From the NCBI GenBank assembly GCA_937897365.1, contig CALCOP010000212.1, forward strand, positions 1 through 17,179: a stretch of 17,179 nucleotides of DNA. Reading direction: 5' to 3'. A model generated the notes under the pieces. It did no database searches and had not been told where the DNA came from. It saw nothing but the letters and a program-made list of their open reading frames with translations. This document shows, in pieces, positions 1 through 6,479 of this stretch (position 1 is the first letter of the stretch; every line of letters begins with the position of its first letter). Source of the DNA: an uncultured euryarchaeote. GTDB lineage: Archaea > Thermoplasmatota > Poseidoniia > Poseidoniales > Poseidoniaceae. The translations under genes and the position numbers were made by a program.

Positions 1-1076
1 CCCTCAAAGGAGCGCATGGCATGTATGTCTCGGCACAGGCTGACGGTAGCGTGCAGATCAATCGCAGAGAGGCACCACCAGGTGGCTGGGAAGAGTTCAC
101 CGTCGAACACCAATTCACCCAACCAGTAGGAAGGAGAAGCTACGATGTCGTCCGTTTGAAATCCGTTCATAACAAGTATCTGAGTGCGCAATCCGACGGG
201 CGTGCTGAGTGGAACCGCGACCAAGCGCCTGAAGGTGGCTGGGAAGACCTCGAGATGGAGTATCAGGGAGAGAAAACACACCCCGATGCAGAACGCTTGC
301 ATCAGAGCCAGGCTTGTGAAATCCATATTGTGGAAGCAACTGAAGGTAAGCCAATTCGCTTCAATGTGAACAACCGGCCAAGTGGTAACGAAGCTTGGTT
401 TGGTTTGTATCCTGAAAAAGCGACGGACCACGAGCATGGAGAACAACACCAAAACTGGATGTATTTCCGAGATGTAGGTGAAAATGAACTCTCACTTCCT
501 GCCAAATCAGCAGGTAGGTGGAGCATCAGAGTTTTTTCAGATGGCGGATTTAACATGATGAAACGATTGGATTTTGCCATTGTTGATCATAAATCTTCTG
601 ATTCTGCCAAAAAGATACAGTCAGTATTCAAAGAGCCGGCAGCGTACAGGAGATCATCCGATACCATGCCCTCGAGTGTAACCGTTTCAGGAGCCGGAAG
701 TTCTGAAGTGAATGGCACCTACGTATTCAAGCCAGGCGAACATGAAAATAGGCACTGGGGTAATATCGCTGGCCATTACCAACACACAAAGAATCATGAG
801 ATGTTCATCGCCTTCCAGGACTGTGGAGCAGGCCATAATCGCCCGGATTGGAACAAGTGGATGATAATCTCGAAAATTGGAGTTCTCTATGCTGCGCATA
901 CAGGTGGAAAAACCGGAGTTCCACCGCGAGACGGCGGCTGGGAAACCGTTGACAGTTGGGGAAATCCGGGTGCACCCGGCGGTCAACATCCGGCACCAAC
1001 TGTCAGGCACGGCGAGTCAGCATTCAAAGGGTCGAGTGGAGAAAAGAAAACCAATTTCTGGGATTCAATTAAATGA
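1..1076 (+). CDS. Fascin-like beta-trefoil multidomain protein, 5' partial
   Basis: The reading frame is open to the left edge (first full codon at base 3), so the start lies outside the window. An ATG at 21 with AAAGGAG 8 nt upstream looks like a start. However, the codons before it (LKGAHG) complete a repeat unit: LKGAHGMYVSAQADG matches LKSVHNKYLSAQSDG 51 residues later, and both units end in GGWE, encoded by an identical 14-mer at 81-94 and 234-247. This pattern is typical of fascin/FRG1-like beta-trefoil domains. Numbering from base 21, residues about 96-190 form a second beta-sandwich-like domain (WFGLYP, then a tryptophan and the RWSIRVF strand). Residues about 217-330 form a third domain (EVNGTYVF, NKWMIIS, LYAAHTGG, PPRDGGWE), resembling small VNGxY/W modules seen in protist proteins. 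No membrane segment is visible. A binding or scaffold role is inferred; no enzyme motif is seen. The stop codon abuts the convergent mutase gene. Confidence 0.75.
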   Translation, partial: LKGAHGMYVSAQADGSVQINRREAPPGGWEEFTVEHQFTQPVGRRSYDVVRLKSVHNKYLSAQSDGRAEWNRDQAPEGGWEDLEMEYQGEKTHPDAERLHQSQACEIHIVEATEGKPIRFNVNNRPSGNEAWFGLYPEKATDHEHGEQHQNWMYFRDVGENELSLPAKSAGRWSIRVFSDGGFNMMKRLDFAIVDHKSSDSAKKIQSVFKEPAAYRRSSDTMPSSVTVSGAGSSEVNGTYVFKPGEHENRHWGNIAGHYQHTKNHEMFIAFQDCGAGHNRPDWNKWMIISKIGVLYAAHTGGKTGVPPRDGGWETVDSWGNPGAPGGQHPAPTVRHGESAFKGSSGEKKTNFWDSIK

Positions 1077-2492
1077 TTATCCAAGCAATTTATCGATGTT
1101 GATGATCGGTGAAACTCGCTGTTGAATCATCATCAGTAGGGCTTTCAGTACCTTTTCATCGACAGCCTCGACACGCATGACAAGGATTGGTTCGGTGTTT
1201 GACTTTCGTGCTAAGTACCATCCAATCTGTTCACCCGTGCTGTCGTTATTGAAGCGAACCCGAATACCGTCTATGGTTGAGGACTCGTAGTCGTCAAATG
1301 CTCCCTGAATGGCAGCCACAGTTTCCAGTTTCTTTTCCTCTGGGCAAGGCACCTTGACTTCACCCGTCGTTGGCAAGTTCGGTGCCAGACGATTCAATTC
1401 ATCACTGAACGCCAGTCCATTCGTGCGTGACCACAATTCGATAATTCGAGCAGCGTTGTATAATGAACAATCAAAGCCGTACCATCCTCGGTCAGCCATG
1501 AAGATATGACCACTCATTTCAGCAGCCATCAAAGCGTCTGGATGTGCTGCTAAAACCCGTTTCATGAACGAATGCCCGGTCTTGGCCATCATCGGCCGAC
1601 CACCAGCAGCAACAATTGCCTTCTCGACGTTCATCGAGCACTTGACATCGTAAATCAGCAGGTCTTTTCCTTCCTCAGTGCCGACAACATCGTCGGCCAG
1701 CAATGCAATCAAGCGGTCAGGATAGATGAATCGACCAGCCTCGTCAACCGCTCCAATTCGGTCCCCGTCTCCATCAACACCAAGGCCAAATTCACAAACG
1801 TTCTCTATCACAGCAGCACCCAGATCAACCATATTCTTCGGGCGTGTAGGGTCAGCTCCATGGTTTGGCTCATCAGCATCCCAGTCGCAATACAAATCCA
1901 CATGCTCACACCCCATTCGGTCAAGCAGAGCGGTCATGGCAGGACCAGGAACGGCGTTACCACAATCAACTGCGACCTTGACAGGTCGAGTAATCGAGCC
2001 AGTTGATTCGATGATGGCATCAAGATAATTTTCCAAGTGTGGAGTATCGACAATTTGACCGGTTCCTTCTCTGAAGTTTCCTTCCAAAAAGACGTCTTTC
2101 AACTCTTGAATTTCTTCACCAGCAAGTGGTAGAGTTCCTCTGCACATTTTGAATCCGTTGTAGGTAGGCATGGCTAAGTGACTTGCAGTCACCATAACGC
2201 CTCCATCAACAGGTAGCGTCCAACAAGCGTGATAGACACATCCGGTTGATACAATTCCTAAATCAGATACAGTGACGCCGCCCTCAACCAATCCTCGCAT
2301 CAATTCACTGGCCAATGCTGGTGAGGAGTGGCGTATGTCTCGACCTACAGCAAAAGTATCGCATTCAAGGTAGGTCGCCATAGCCCGACCGAGTCGGTAA
2401 GCGAAGTCAGGTGTCAACTCACCGGTTCCATCACCGTAAGCAAGACCGCGAATATCGTAGGCTTTGAAACACTGAACAGGCCATTCGTCCAT
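1077..2492 (-). CDS. Phosphomannomutase/phosphoglucomutase (alpha-D-phosphohexomutase family)
   Basis: A cytosolic enzyme that interconverts hexose 1- and 6-phosphates, feeding nucleotide-sugar synthesis for glycans. At 471 aa it has the family's usual length and all four domains. Visible motifs are: FKAYDIRG (residues 9-16); the phosphoserine loop TASH (102-105, catalytic Ser104); the Mg site DGDGDR (240-245); the sugar-binding EMSGH (325-329); and the phosphate-binding RKSNTEP (429-435). The loop after the phosphoserine is odd: it reads LAMPT before YNGFK, where bacterial enzymes usually have N-P-x-x, so it is one residue longer and lacks the N-P. Specificity between mannose, glucose and glucosamine cannot be read from sequence, so no gene symbol is given. 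It is transcribed divergently from the sirtuin gene, and its 3' end directly abuts the fascin-like gene. No clear Shine-Dalgarno site precedes the ATG. Confidence 0.95.
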   Translation of the reverse strand: MDEWPVQCFKAYDIRGLAYGDGTGELTPDFAYRLGRAMATYLECDTFAVGRDIRHSSPALASELMRGLVEGGVTVSDLGIVSTGCVYHACWTLPVDGGVMVTASHLAMPTYNGFKMCRGTLPLAGEEIQELKDVFLEGNFREGTGQIVDTPHLENYLDAIIESTGSITRPVKVAVDCGNAVPGPAMTALLDRMGCEHVDLYCDWDADEPNHGADPTRPKNMVDLGAAVIENVCEFGLGVDGDGDRIGAVDEAGRFIYPDRLIALLADDVVGTEEGKDLLIYDVKCSMNVEKAIVAAGGRPMMAKTGHSFMKRVLAAHPDALMAAEMSGHIFMADRGWYGFDCSLYNAARIIELWSRTNGLAFSDELNRLAPNLPTTGEVKVPCPEEKKLETVAAIQGAFDDYESSTIDGIRVRFNNDSTGEQIGWYLARKSNTEPILVMRVEAVDEKVLKALLMMIQQRVSPIINIDKLLG

Positions 2493-2510
2493 GCAATTGC
2501 TACTGGCTTG

Positions 2511-2549
2511 ACCCTTTCAAGGATACCCTTTAGCGTCGTTACTAAAGGG
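2511..2549. promoter_or_regulatory. Cluster of CCCTTT half-sites in the mutase/sirtuin divergent region
   Basis: ACCCTTT occurs at 2511-2517 and again at 2525-2531, 14 bp apart. The second copy is part of a perfect 8-bp inverted repeat, CCCTTTAG (2526-2533) and CTAAAGGG (2542-2549), with an 8-nt spacer. The cluster lies about 20-57 bp upstream of the mutase start, overlapping where its box A would sit. This placement suggests a regulator-binding site; function is inferred. Confidence 0.4.
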
Positions 2550-2634
2550 CGCTGTTGTTTTGTTATACGACTGAGTGAGAATGCTTGGTTGGCTGATTCG
2601 AAACGATGTAAAGATTGCTTGCTATGATTTCATG

Positions 2635-2642
2635 TTCAAATA
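2635..2642 (+). promoter_or_regulatory. Putative box A (TATA) of the sirtuin gene
   Basis: TTCAAATA is centred about 25 bp upstream of the ATG at 2664. At archaeal spacing this predicts transcription starting at or next to the ATG, so the mRNA would be leaderless. Consistent with this, no Shine-Dalgarno site precedes the ATG. Confidence 0.45.
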
Positions 2643-2663
2643 CCATCACGATGACTGGGTTGC

Positions 2664-3365
2664 ATGGCACATCAACGCGTGGTGGTCTTAACCGGCGCAG
2701 GAATTTCTGCTGAATCTGGTGTTCGTACCTTTCGAGATGGCGATGGTTTGTGGGAGGAGCATCGCCTCGAAGACGTAGCCACACCTCTGGCATGGAACAA
2801 CAATCCTGTTCTTGTGTGGCGATTCTATCAGGCCAGACGAAGGCAATTACTCGAGGTGGCTCCGAATGCTGCGCATGAAGCGCTTGCTACTTTTGCAGCC
2901 AAGAGAGAACATTTCACTCTCGTCACTCAAAACGTCGATGATCTCCATGAACGTGCAGGAAACACGGGTGCTATTCACATGCATGGACGGCTGAAAACAC
3001 TCCGCTGCGAACAGAGTGGTCGCAGTGAGGAGCGCATGGCTGAATCAGATTTGACTGATGATTTTCTAGACTGCCAATGCTGTGCAACACCGCGACGTCT
3101 GCGACCAGATATCGTTTGGTTTGGAGAAATGCCAATGCAAATGGAAGAGATTTACGCAGCTGTTGAACAATGCGAGCTGTTCATCGTCGTTGGTAGTTCA
3201 GGACATGTCTATCCGGCTGCCGGCTTAGTCAACATCGCTCATCAGGCGGGTGCTAGAACCGTGTTGGTGAACCTTGAACCTCCACTGAACGCAGACGCGT
3301 TTGATGAAGTTCATCTTGGAAAGGCGGGGGAACTTTTACCGGTGTTACTTGAAGCATTGAATTGA
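2664..3365 (+). CDS. cobB: CobB-type sirtuin, NAD-dependent protein deacylase
   Basis: Removes acyl groups from lysines using NAD+, giving nicotinamide and O-acyl-ADP-ribose; cytosolic. Sir2 motifs over 233 aa are: GAGISAESG (11-19, NAD fold); TQNVDDLHERAGN (88-100); HMHG with catalytic His107; RPDIVWFGEMP (147-157); GSSGHVYPAAG (178-188). The FYQARRRQL segment carries the Tyr55-x-x-Arg58 pair of class III (SIRT5/CobB) sirtuins, associated with recognition of acidic acyl groups such as succinyl. The zinc region has one cysteine in the first half (Cys115, CEQSG) and CQCC (137-140) in the second, much as in E. coli CobB (CSQSG, CHCC). Similarity to enterobacterial CobB runs through most of the protein, suggesting a bacterial-type lineage. 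The start is set by a well-placed TATA box and by the GAGIS motif lying near the N-terminus, as is usual for compact sirtuins. Confidence 0.95.
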   Translation: MAHQRVVVLTGAGISAESGVRTFRDGDGLWEEHRLEDVATPLAWNNNPVLVWRFYQARRRQLLEVAPNAAHEALATFAAKREHFTLVTQNVDDLHERAGNTGAIHMHGRLKTLRCEQSGRSEERMAESDLTDDFLDCQCCATPRRLRPDIVWFGEMPMQMEEIYAAVEQCELFIVVGSSGHVYPAAGLVNIAHQAGARTVLVNLEPPLNADAFDEVHLGKAGELLPVLLEALN

Positions 3366-3445
3366 TGATGCATGCTTTCAATTTGCTCAATACCTGCTGG
3401 GAACTCCCTTCTAAGTTGAACAATATTCTCAACGATTGGTAGCGC

Positions 3446-3500
3446 TCGTAAAGAGATTCGTTGCTATGGGTACCCATGCGAGCGAAATCTTCGTTTACGA
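3446..3500. repeat. 55-bp imperfect inverted repeat centred on ATGGGTACCCAT
   Basis: A perfect 12-bp palindrome, ATGGGTACCCAT (3466-3477), is flanked by imperfect complementary arms: TCGTAAA at 3446-3452 pairs with TTTACGA at 3494-3500, and GATTCG/CGAAATC-type pairing lies between, with small bulges. It sits in the 145-bp gap between the 3' ends of the convergent sirtuin and microprotein genes, so it could act as a shared RNA 3'-end structure or a protein-binding site. No T-tract follows on either strand, so it is not a classical intrinsic terminator. I see no other feature in this gap. Confidence 0.5.
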
Positions 3501-3510
3501 TTTTGTGTTC

Positions 3511-3693
3511 CTATTTTCTTAAAATCGCGGTGAGAGCAAAAAAGAGGGTATAGGCAATCATCACCTCGATTACGAGGTCATATGTGACGGCAAGAAAAAT
3601 CGATACCAGAAGAATCGGTATGGAGAAGGAAAGAACTCTTTTCCACGTGGTCAGTTTTTTGGGAGGCTCTTCGAGGTATGGTGAGCCGGGCAT
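3511..3693 (-). CDS. Small two-helix membrane protein (60 aa)
   Basis: Not a recognised family. The 60-residue product has a short polar, proline-rich N-terminus (MPGSPYLEEPPKK), then two hydrophobic segments at about residues 22-38 and 42-57, ending in Arg-Lys: a helical hairpin in the membrane. Evidence that it is real: the start is preceded by a strong archaeal Shine-Dalgarno sequence (AAGGTGAT, complementary to the 16S 3' end) that the upstream gap does not otherwise explain. It also follows ridA by only 18 bp on the same strand, so the two are probably co-transcribed. Function is unknown; the link to RidA may be only transcriptional. Confidence 0.65.
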   Translation of the reverse strand: MPGSPYLEEPPKKLTTWKRVLSFSIPILLVSIFLAVTYDLVIEVMIAYTLFFALTAILRK

Positions 3694-3711
3694 TCCATCA
3701 CCTTCGAGGAA

Positions 3712-4077
3712 TCAATAGGTTCCTTGAACGACAATTTCAACCAGCGCATCTGCAGGTAAACCGGCAACAGCAAAGGCAGCACGAGCAGGCTTGATCTCCA
3801 TATCTGCAACCCACTTACCATACACATCATTCATTGGAGCATAGAACTCCATGTCAGCAAGCAAAACTTGAACGAAGCAAAGGTTGTGTTTCGTGAGTCC
3901 GGCATTTGCCAGCAAGGAATCGATTTTGTTCAAAGCACCTTGGGTTTGCGAGAGTATGTCGTCTCCTGCTTGGACATCAATTTGACCAGAGAGCCACACG
4001 GTGCCATTTGATTTCACGCCAGGCGTATAGGGTCCATACTTCGGGGCTCCAGAGAGTTCGATGCTTTCTTTGTCCAT
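3712..4077 (-). CDS. ridA: RidA/YjgF family enamine/imine deaminase
   Basis: RidA proteins hydrolyse reactive enamine/imine intermediates (such as 2-aminoacrylate) released by PLP enzymes, protecting other PLP enzymes from damage; they are cytosolic homotrimers. The 121-aa length is typical. Diagnostic features are the N-terminal PKYGPYTPGVKSNGTVWLSGQI segment, spanning about residues 12-33, and the signature KPARAAFAVAGLP, with Arg99 (carboxylate-binding in RidA) and Glu114 in the final VEIVV strand. The start is supported by an AT-rich TTAATT element centred about 27 bp upstream and no Shine-Dalgarno site, implying a leaderless mRNA. It is divergent from the DUF354-like gene and followed by the small membrane protein gene. 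Specific substrate activity cannot be told from sequence. Confidence 0.93.
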   Translation of the reverse strand: MDKESIELSGAPKYGPYTPGVKSNGTVWLSGQIDVQAGDDILSQTQGALNKIDSLLANAGLTKHNLCFVQVLLADMEFYAPMNDVYGKWVADMEIKPARAAFAVAGLPADALVEIVVQGTY

Positions 4078-4101
4078 GAGTGCGCCTTGGGGGTTGCCAT
4101 C

Positions 4102-4107
4102 TTAATT
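4102..4107. promoter_or_regulatory. Shared AT-rich element, candidate bidirectional box A (ridA / DUF354-like gene)
   Basis: TTAATT is the only AT-rich block in the short region between the two divergent genes. It is centred about 27 bp from the ridA ATG, fitting a leaderless ridA mRNA. In the other direction it predicts a start near 4130, just ahead of GGGTGAG (4132-4138). One element may serve both directions, or two boxes may overlap; this is inferred from spacing. Confidence 0.35.
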
Positions 4108-4156
4108 CCTCGCAACAAAGCGATGCATTGAGGGTGAGTTGGCTACAGGCAAGCCC

Positions 4157-5167
4157 ATGCGCACGTGCTGGGTATTGGATCATCCGGCGCATGTCCGACT
4201 ACTTGCTCCGTTTCTTCGTGCAGGGCAGAGTAACGATGTCATCATTGCAACTCGGCGTACAGAGGTCGAGAATCTTCTGAACTCCGGTGATGGACATTTT
4301 CCTCGCAGACAAACGCATTGGGTTGAGCGTCCAGTCGGAGACAAGCGTCGTCAGAAAGCTCTGATGCGTTGGCGTTCCAGTCACCGGTTCTTGCGACAAT
4401 GCTGCGATGATAGCAATCCAATACAGAGAATCGTTTCAATTGGGGCACCGTTGGAACTGATGGCATGGCGCTCTCCTTTTCTTCGACGCCGATTGCATTC
4501 GATTATCGAGCGCTGGTACATTACCGATACAGAAGTGAACCATATCGCTCATCGTCTCGCTCGAAAGGTTGCAACAGATGTCGCACTTCCAACGCATTGG
4601 CGCGATGACCTTGATGACGGTTTTTCATCTCAACTCGGACACCTCCGACTTCACCGCCTTGATGGTCTACATGGCCATGTACACCTCCGACCAAGTCTTC
4701 GTCCATCTGGCGTCAGTAACCCTCCAAGAGCTCTCATACGTCGATTACAAGGTGGAGGCATTCATGATGAAGATGAATTACTCGAGATTCCTGAAGAAGT
4801 GTTTGATGGTTTATCGCTCACTCGAGCGGATGAAAATGAATATTCAGGCGATTCATGGGCACTTGACCAAGAATTGGCAGCACACGATTGCGTCATCACT
4901 CAGTCTGTTACGCTTGCCAGTGAAGCGGCTTTACTTGGCACGCCAACCTTACTCATCAGTAAGGCTGAACGGGGGTTTCTTGACCGTTTAGAATCAGAAG
5001 GTTATCCCCTGTTTCGCTGGAAGAAAATTTGTGAAGGAGATGAATGGAAAAATCTCCAAGCACAATTCCTAACTGGTATCCATTTGACTGAAGCACTCGA
5101 ACCCGAAGCATGGCCGAATATTCGTCACGACCTTGCAAAGAAGTTGGGTGTTGAACTCATTGACTAA
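4157..5167 (+). CDS. DUF354-like protein with GT-B (UDP-GlcNAc epimerase/glycosyltransferase-like) fold
   Basis: The N-terminus (MRTCWVLDHPAHVRLLAPFL) fits the DUF354 opening, a short beta strand followed by a P-x-H loop. The C-terminal half has HDCVITQSVTLASEAALLGTP followed by LLIS and LDRLESEGYPLF, matching the family's conserved nucleotide-sugar-binding-type motif (T-x-x-x-EAALLGTP). DUF354 proteins are archaeal and bacterial, predicted to share the GT-B fold of UDP-GlcNAc 2-epimerases and glycosyltransferases; no activity is firmly assigned. Start: ATG 4157 puts the family N-terminus first. An in-frame TTG at 4139 adds six residues and lies 1 nt after GGGTGAG, which is too close for a normal ribosome-binding site, while the ATG is 18 nt away, so neither is ideal. 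The middle region (about 165-225) is divergent and rich in His/Leu/Arg. The 3' end overlaps the convergent Nudix gene by 11 bp. Confidence 0.7.
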   Translation: MRTCWVLDHPAHVRLLAPFLRAGQSNDVIIATRRTEVENLLNSGDGHFPRRQTHWVERPVGDKRRQKALMRWRSSHRFLRQCCDDSNPIQRIVSIGAPLELMAWRSPFLRRRLHSIIERWYITDTEVNHIAHRLARKVATDVALPTHWRDDLDDGFSSQLGHLRLHRLDGLHGHVHLRPSLRPSGVSNPPRALIRRLQGGGIHDEDELLEIPEEVFDGLSLTRADENEYSGDSWALDQELAAHDCVITQSVTLASEAALLGTPTLLISKAERGFLDRLESEGYPLFRWKKICEGDEWKNLQAQFLTGIHLTEALEPEAWPNIRHDLAKKLGVELID

Positions 5168-5588
5168 GCCAGTTTTTCAGAATAGTCAAGTGGTCTCCTG
5201 CGAATTCTATTTCTCCGGAAAGCAGCGTGCTTATGGGCCAGAAACGCGCATCAGCAGCATCATCTCCAGCAATCGGTTGTTGGTCTTCACTGACTTGAAT
5301 TTCATAGACAATACTGACAATATGCTTGCGGGGGTCACGGTCAGCATCACCCATGACCATCAGTAATTTCGGATCTGTTCCATCCAGTCCAGTTTCTTCT
5401 TTGAGTTCACGAACAGCCGCATCAATAGGGTTTTCACCTTGGTCTACAAAACCTCCGGGAAATGCCCATGCACCTTCCATTGGAGGGTATTTGCGCTGAA
5501 TAAGCAAGATTTCATCACCGCGTCGAACAGCAGAGTCAGCAGCCAAAGCCGGATTGAGCCATCCTTTGCACTCATCGCAAACAGCCAT
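5157..5588 (-). CDS. Nudix hydrolase
   Basis: Hydrolyses a nucleoside diphosphate linked to another moiety; the exact substrate is unknown. The Nudix box GX5EX7REUXEEXGU is complete at residues 46-68: GGFVDQGE, then VRELKEETGL with metal-binding Glu61/64/65. The preceding IQRKYPPMEGAWAFPGG resembles ADP-ribose or NADH pyrophosphatase-type members. A CDEC motif at residues 4-7 may be a remnant zinc-binding pair. The frame stays open far upstream, but that stretch is antisense-like sequence within uppS. The chosen ATG at 5588 lies 4 nt after the uppS stop, with GGAGAGTGA (the last uppS codons) as its ribosome-binding site; an ATG at 5603 inside uppS is the alternative, adding 5 residues. It is co-transcribed with uppS and overlaps the DUF354-like gene at its 3' end. 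Confidence 0.9.
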   Translation of the reverse strand: MAVCDECKGWLNPALAADSAVRRGDEILLIQRKYPPMEGAWAFPGGFVDQGENPIDAAVRELKEETGLDGTDPKLLMVMGDADRDPRKHIVSIVYEIQVSEDQQPIAGDDAADARFWPISTLLSGEIEFAGDHLTILKNWLSQ

Positions 5589-5592
5589 TTGT

Positions 5593-6372
5593 TCACTCTC
5601 CATATCGGCGACGTCGGTTTTGGAATGTTCGAATTGCCTTGAGTAAATCCTTCTTTTGGAAAGAAGGCCAAAAAACATCAGAAAAGTAGAGTTCAGAGTA
5701 TGCCATTTGCCATAACAAAAAGTTGGAAATTCGCTCTTCACCACTGGTTCGAATAACCAAGTCTGGGTCTGGCATATCACCAGTATACAAGCGGTCAGAA
5801 ACGGCTTTTTCATCGATTTGTTCAAGATTTAAATCTCCAGAAGCGTGTTCTTCTGCGATTGAACGAATGGCATCAATCATTTCCTCTCGACTGCCGTAAG
5901 CAAGGCAGACTGTGAACACAAATTGGTCGTATTCTGCGGTTCTTTGTTCAGCATAATCGATGGCATCATTGACCAGTTTGGGTAACAATTCTCTTCGACC
6001 AATAATTTGTACTTTGACTTTATTTTCATGAATTCTTTGGTCGTCTGCGATTTCGCGTAGTCCTTCATCGTAGAGTTTGAAAAGAGTTTCAAGTTCTTTT
6101 TTGGGGCGATTCAAATTTTCAGTTGACAGAGCATAGACCGTTAACCACGGTATTCCAATCTCAAGCGTCCAGTCCAGAACCCGTTCCAATTTCTCCTTTC
6201 CAATGCGGTGACCGATACCGGTCGCAATGTTACTCCTCCAAGCAAAACGACGGTTGCCGTCCATGATAATAGCGAGGTGTTGGACCTTAACGGAATGTTC
6301 TTCGATTTCTCGGAGGAGTTTCGACTCGACCGCTTGACCGAGTACGTCTCCCATCCTTTCCGAGATACCCAT
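5593..6372 (-). CDS. uppS: cis-Prenyltransferase (undecaprenyl/polyprenyl diphosphate synthase)
   Basis: Adds isopentenyl units in cis to an allylic diphosphate, making the long polyprenyl carrier (dolichol-type in archaea) used for surface glycan assembly; acts at the inner face of the membrane. Conserved regions in order are: IMDGNRRFA with catalytic Asp and the diphosphate-binding Asn/Arg; GHRIGKEKL; TVYALSTENLNRP; VQIIGRRELLP; FTVCLAYGSREEM; and DLVIRTSGEERISNFLLWQ followed by YSELYF. At 259 aa from ATG 6372, length is normal. The open frame continues upstream to 6624, but starts beyond 6480 would run into the divergent gene. ATG 6372 has GAGG 8 nt upstream and gives about 35 residues before the DGNR motif; ATG 6354 is a second possibility. 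The Nudix gene follows immediately. No clear TATA box is visible in the 107-bp divergent gap. Confidence 0.95.
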   Translation of the reverse strand: MGISERMGDVLGQAVESKLLREIEEHSVKVQHLAIIMDGNRRFAWRSNIATGIGHRIGKEKLERVLDWTLEIGIPWLTVYALSTENLNRPKKELETLFKLYDEGLREIADDQRIHENKVKVQIIGRRELLPKLVNDAIDYAEQRTAEYDQFVFTVCLAYGSREEMIDAIRSIAEEHASGDLNLEQIDEKAVSDRLYTGDMPDPDLVIRTSGEERISNFLLWQMAYSELYFSDVFWPSFQKKDLLKAIRTFQNRRRRYGE

Positions 6373-6479
6373 TGGTTCCGCCTCTATGCTGGCGAGACTC
6401 CCATGAGGTATGATGTCATCCCCTGCTTCGACTTGACTTTGAGGGCGAGACTTGAGAACCTCGGCCCCCTCCCACAGCC

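Noticed and set aside
3253..3477. Minus-strand 74-codon frame starting in the palindrome
   Set aside because: It mostly lies antisense to the sirtuin 3' end, has no ribosome-binding site, and its ATG is part of the ATGGGTACCCAT palindrome.
5604..5825. N-terminal extension of the Nudix gene
   Set aside because: This part lies inside uppS in another frame and has no family similarity; the Nudix domain begins after 5588 with a good ribosome-binding site.
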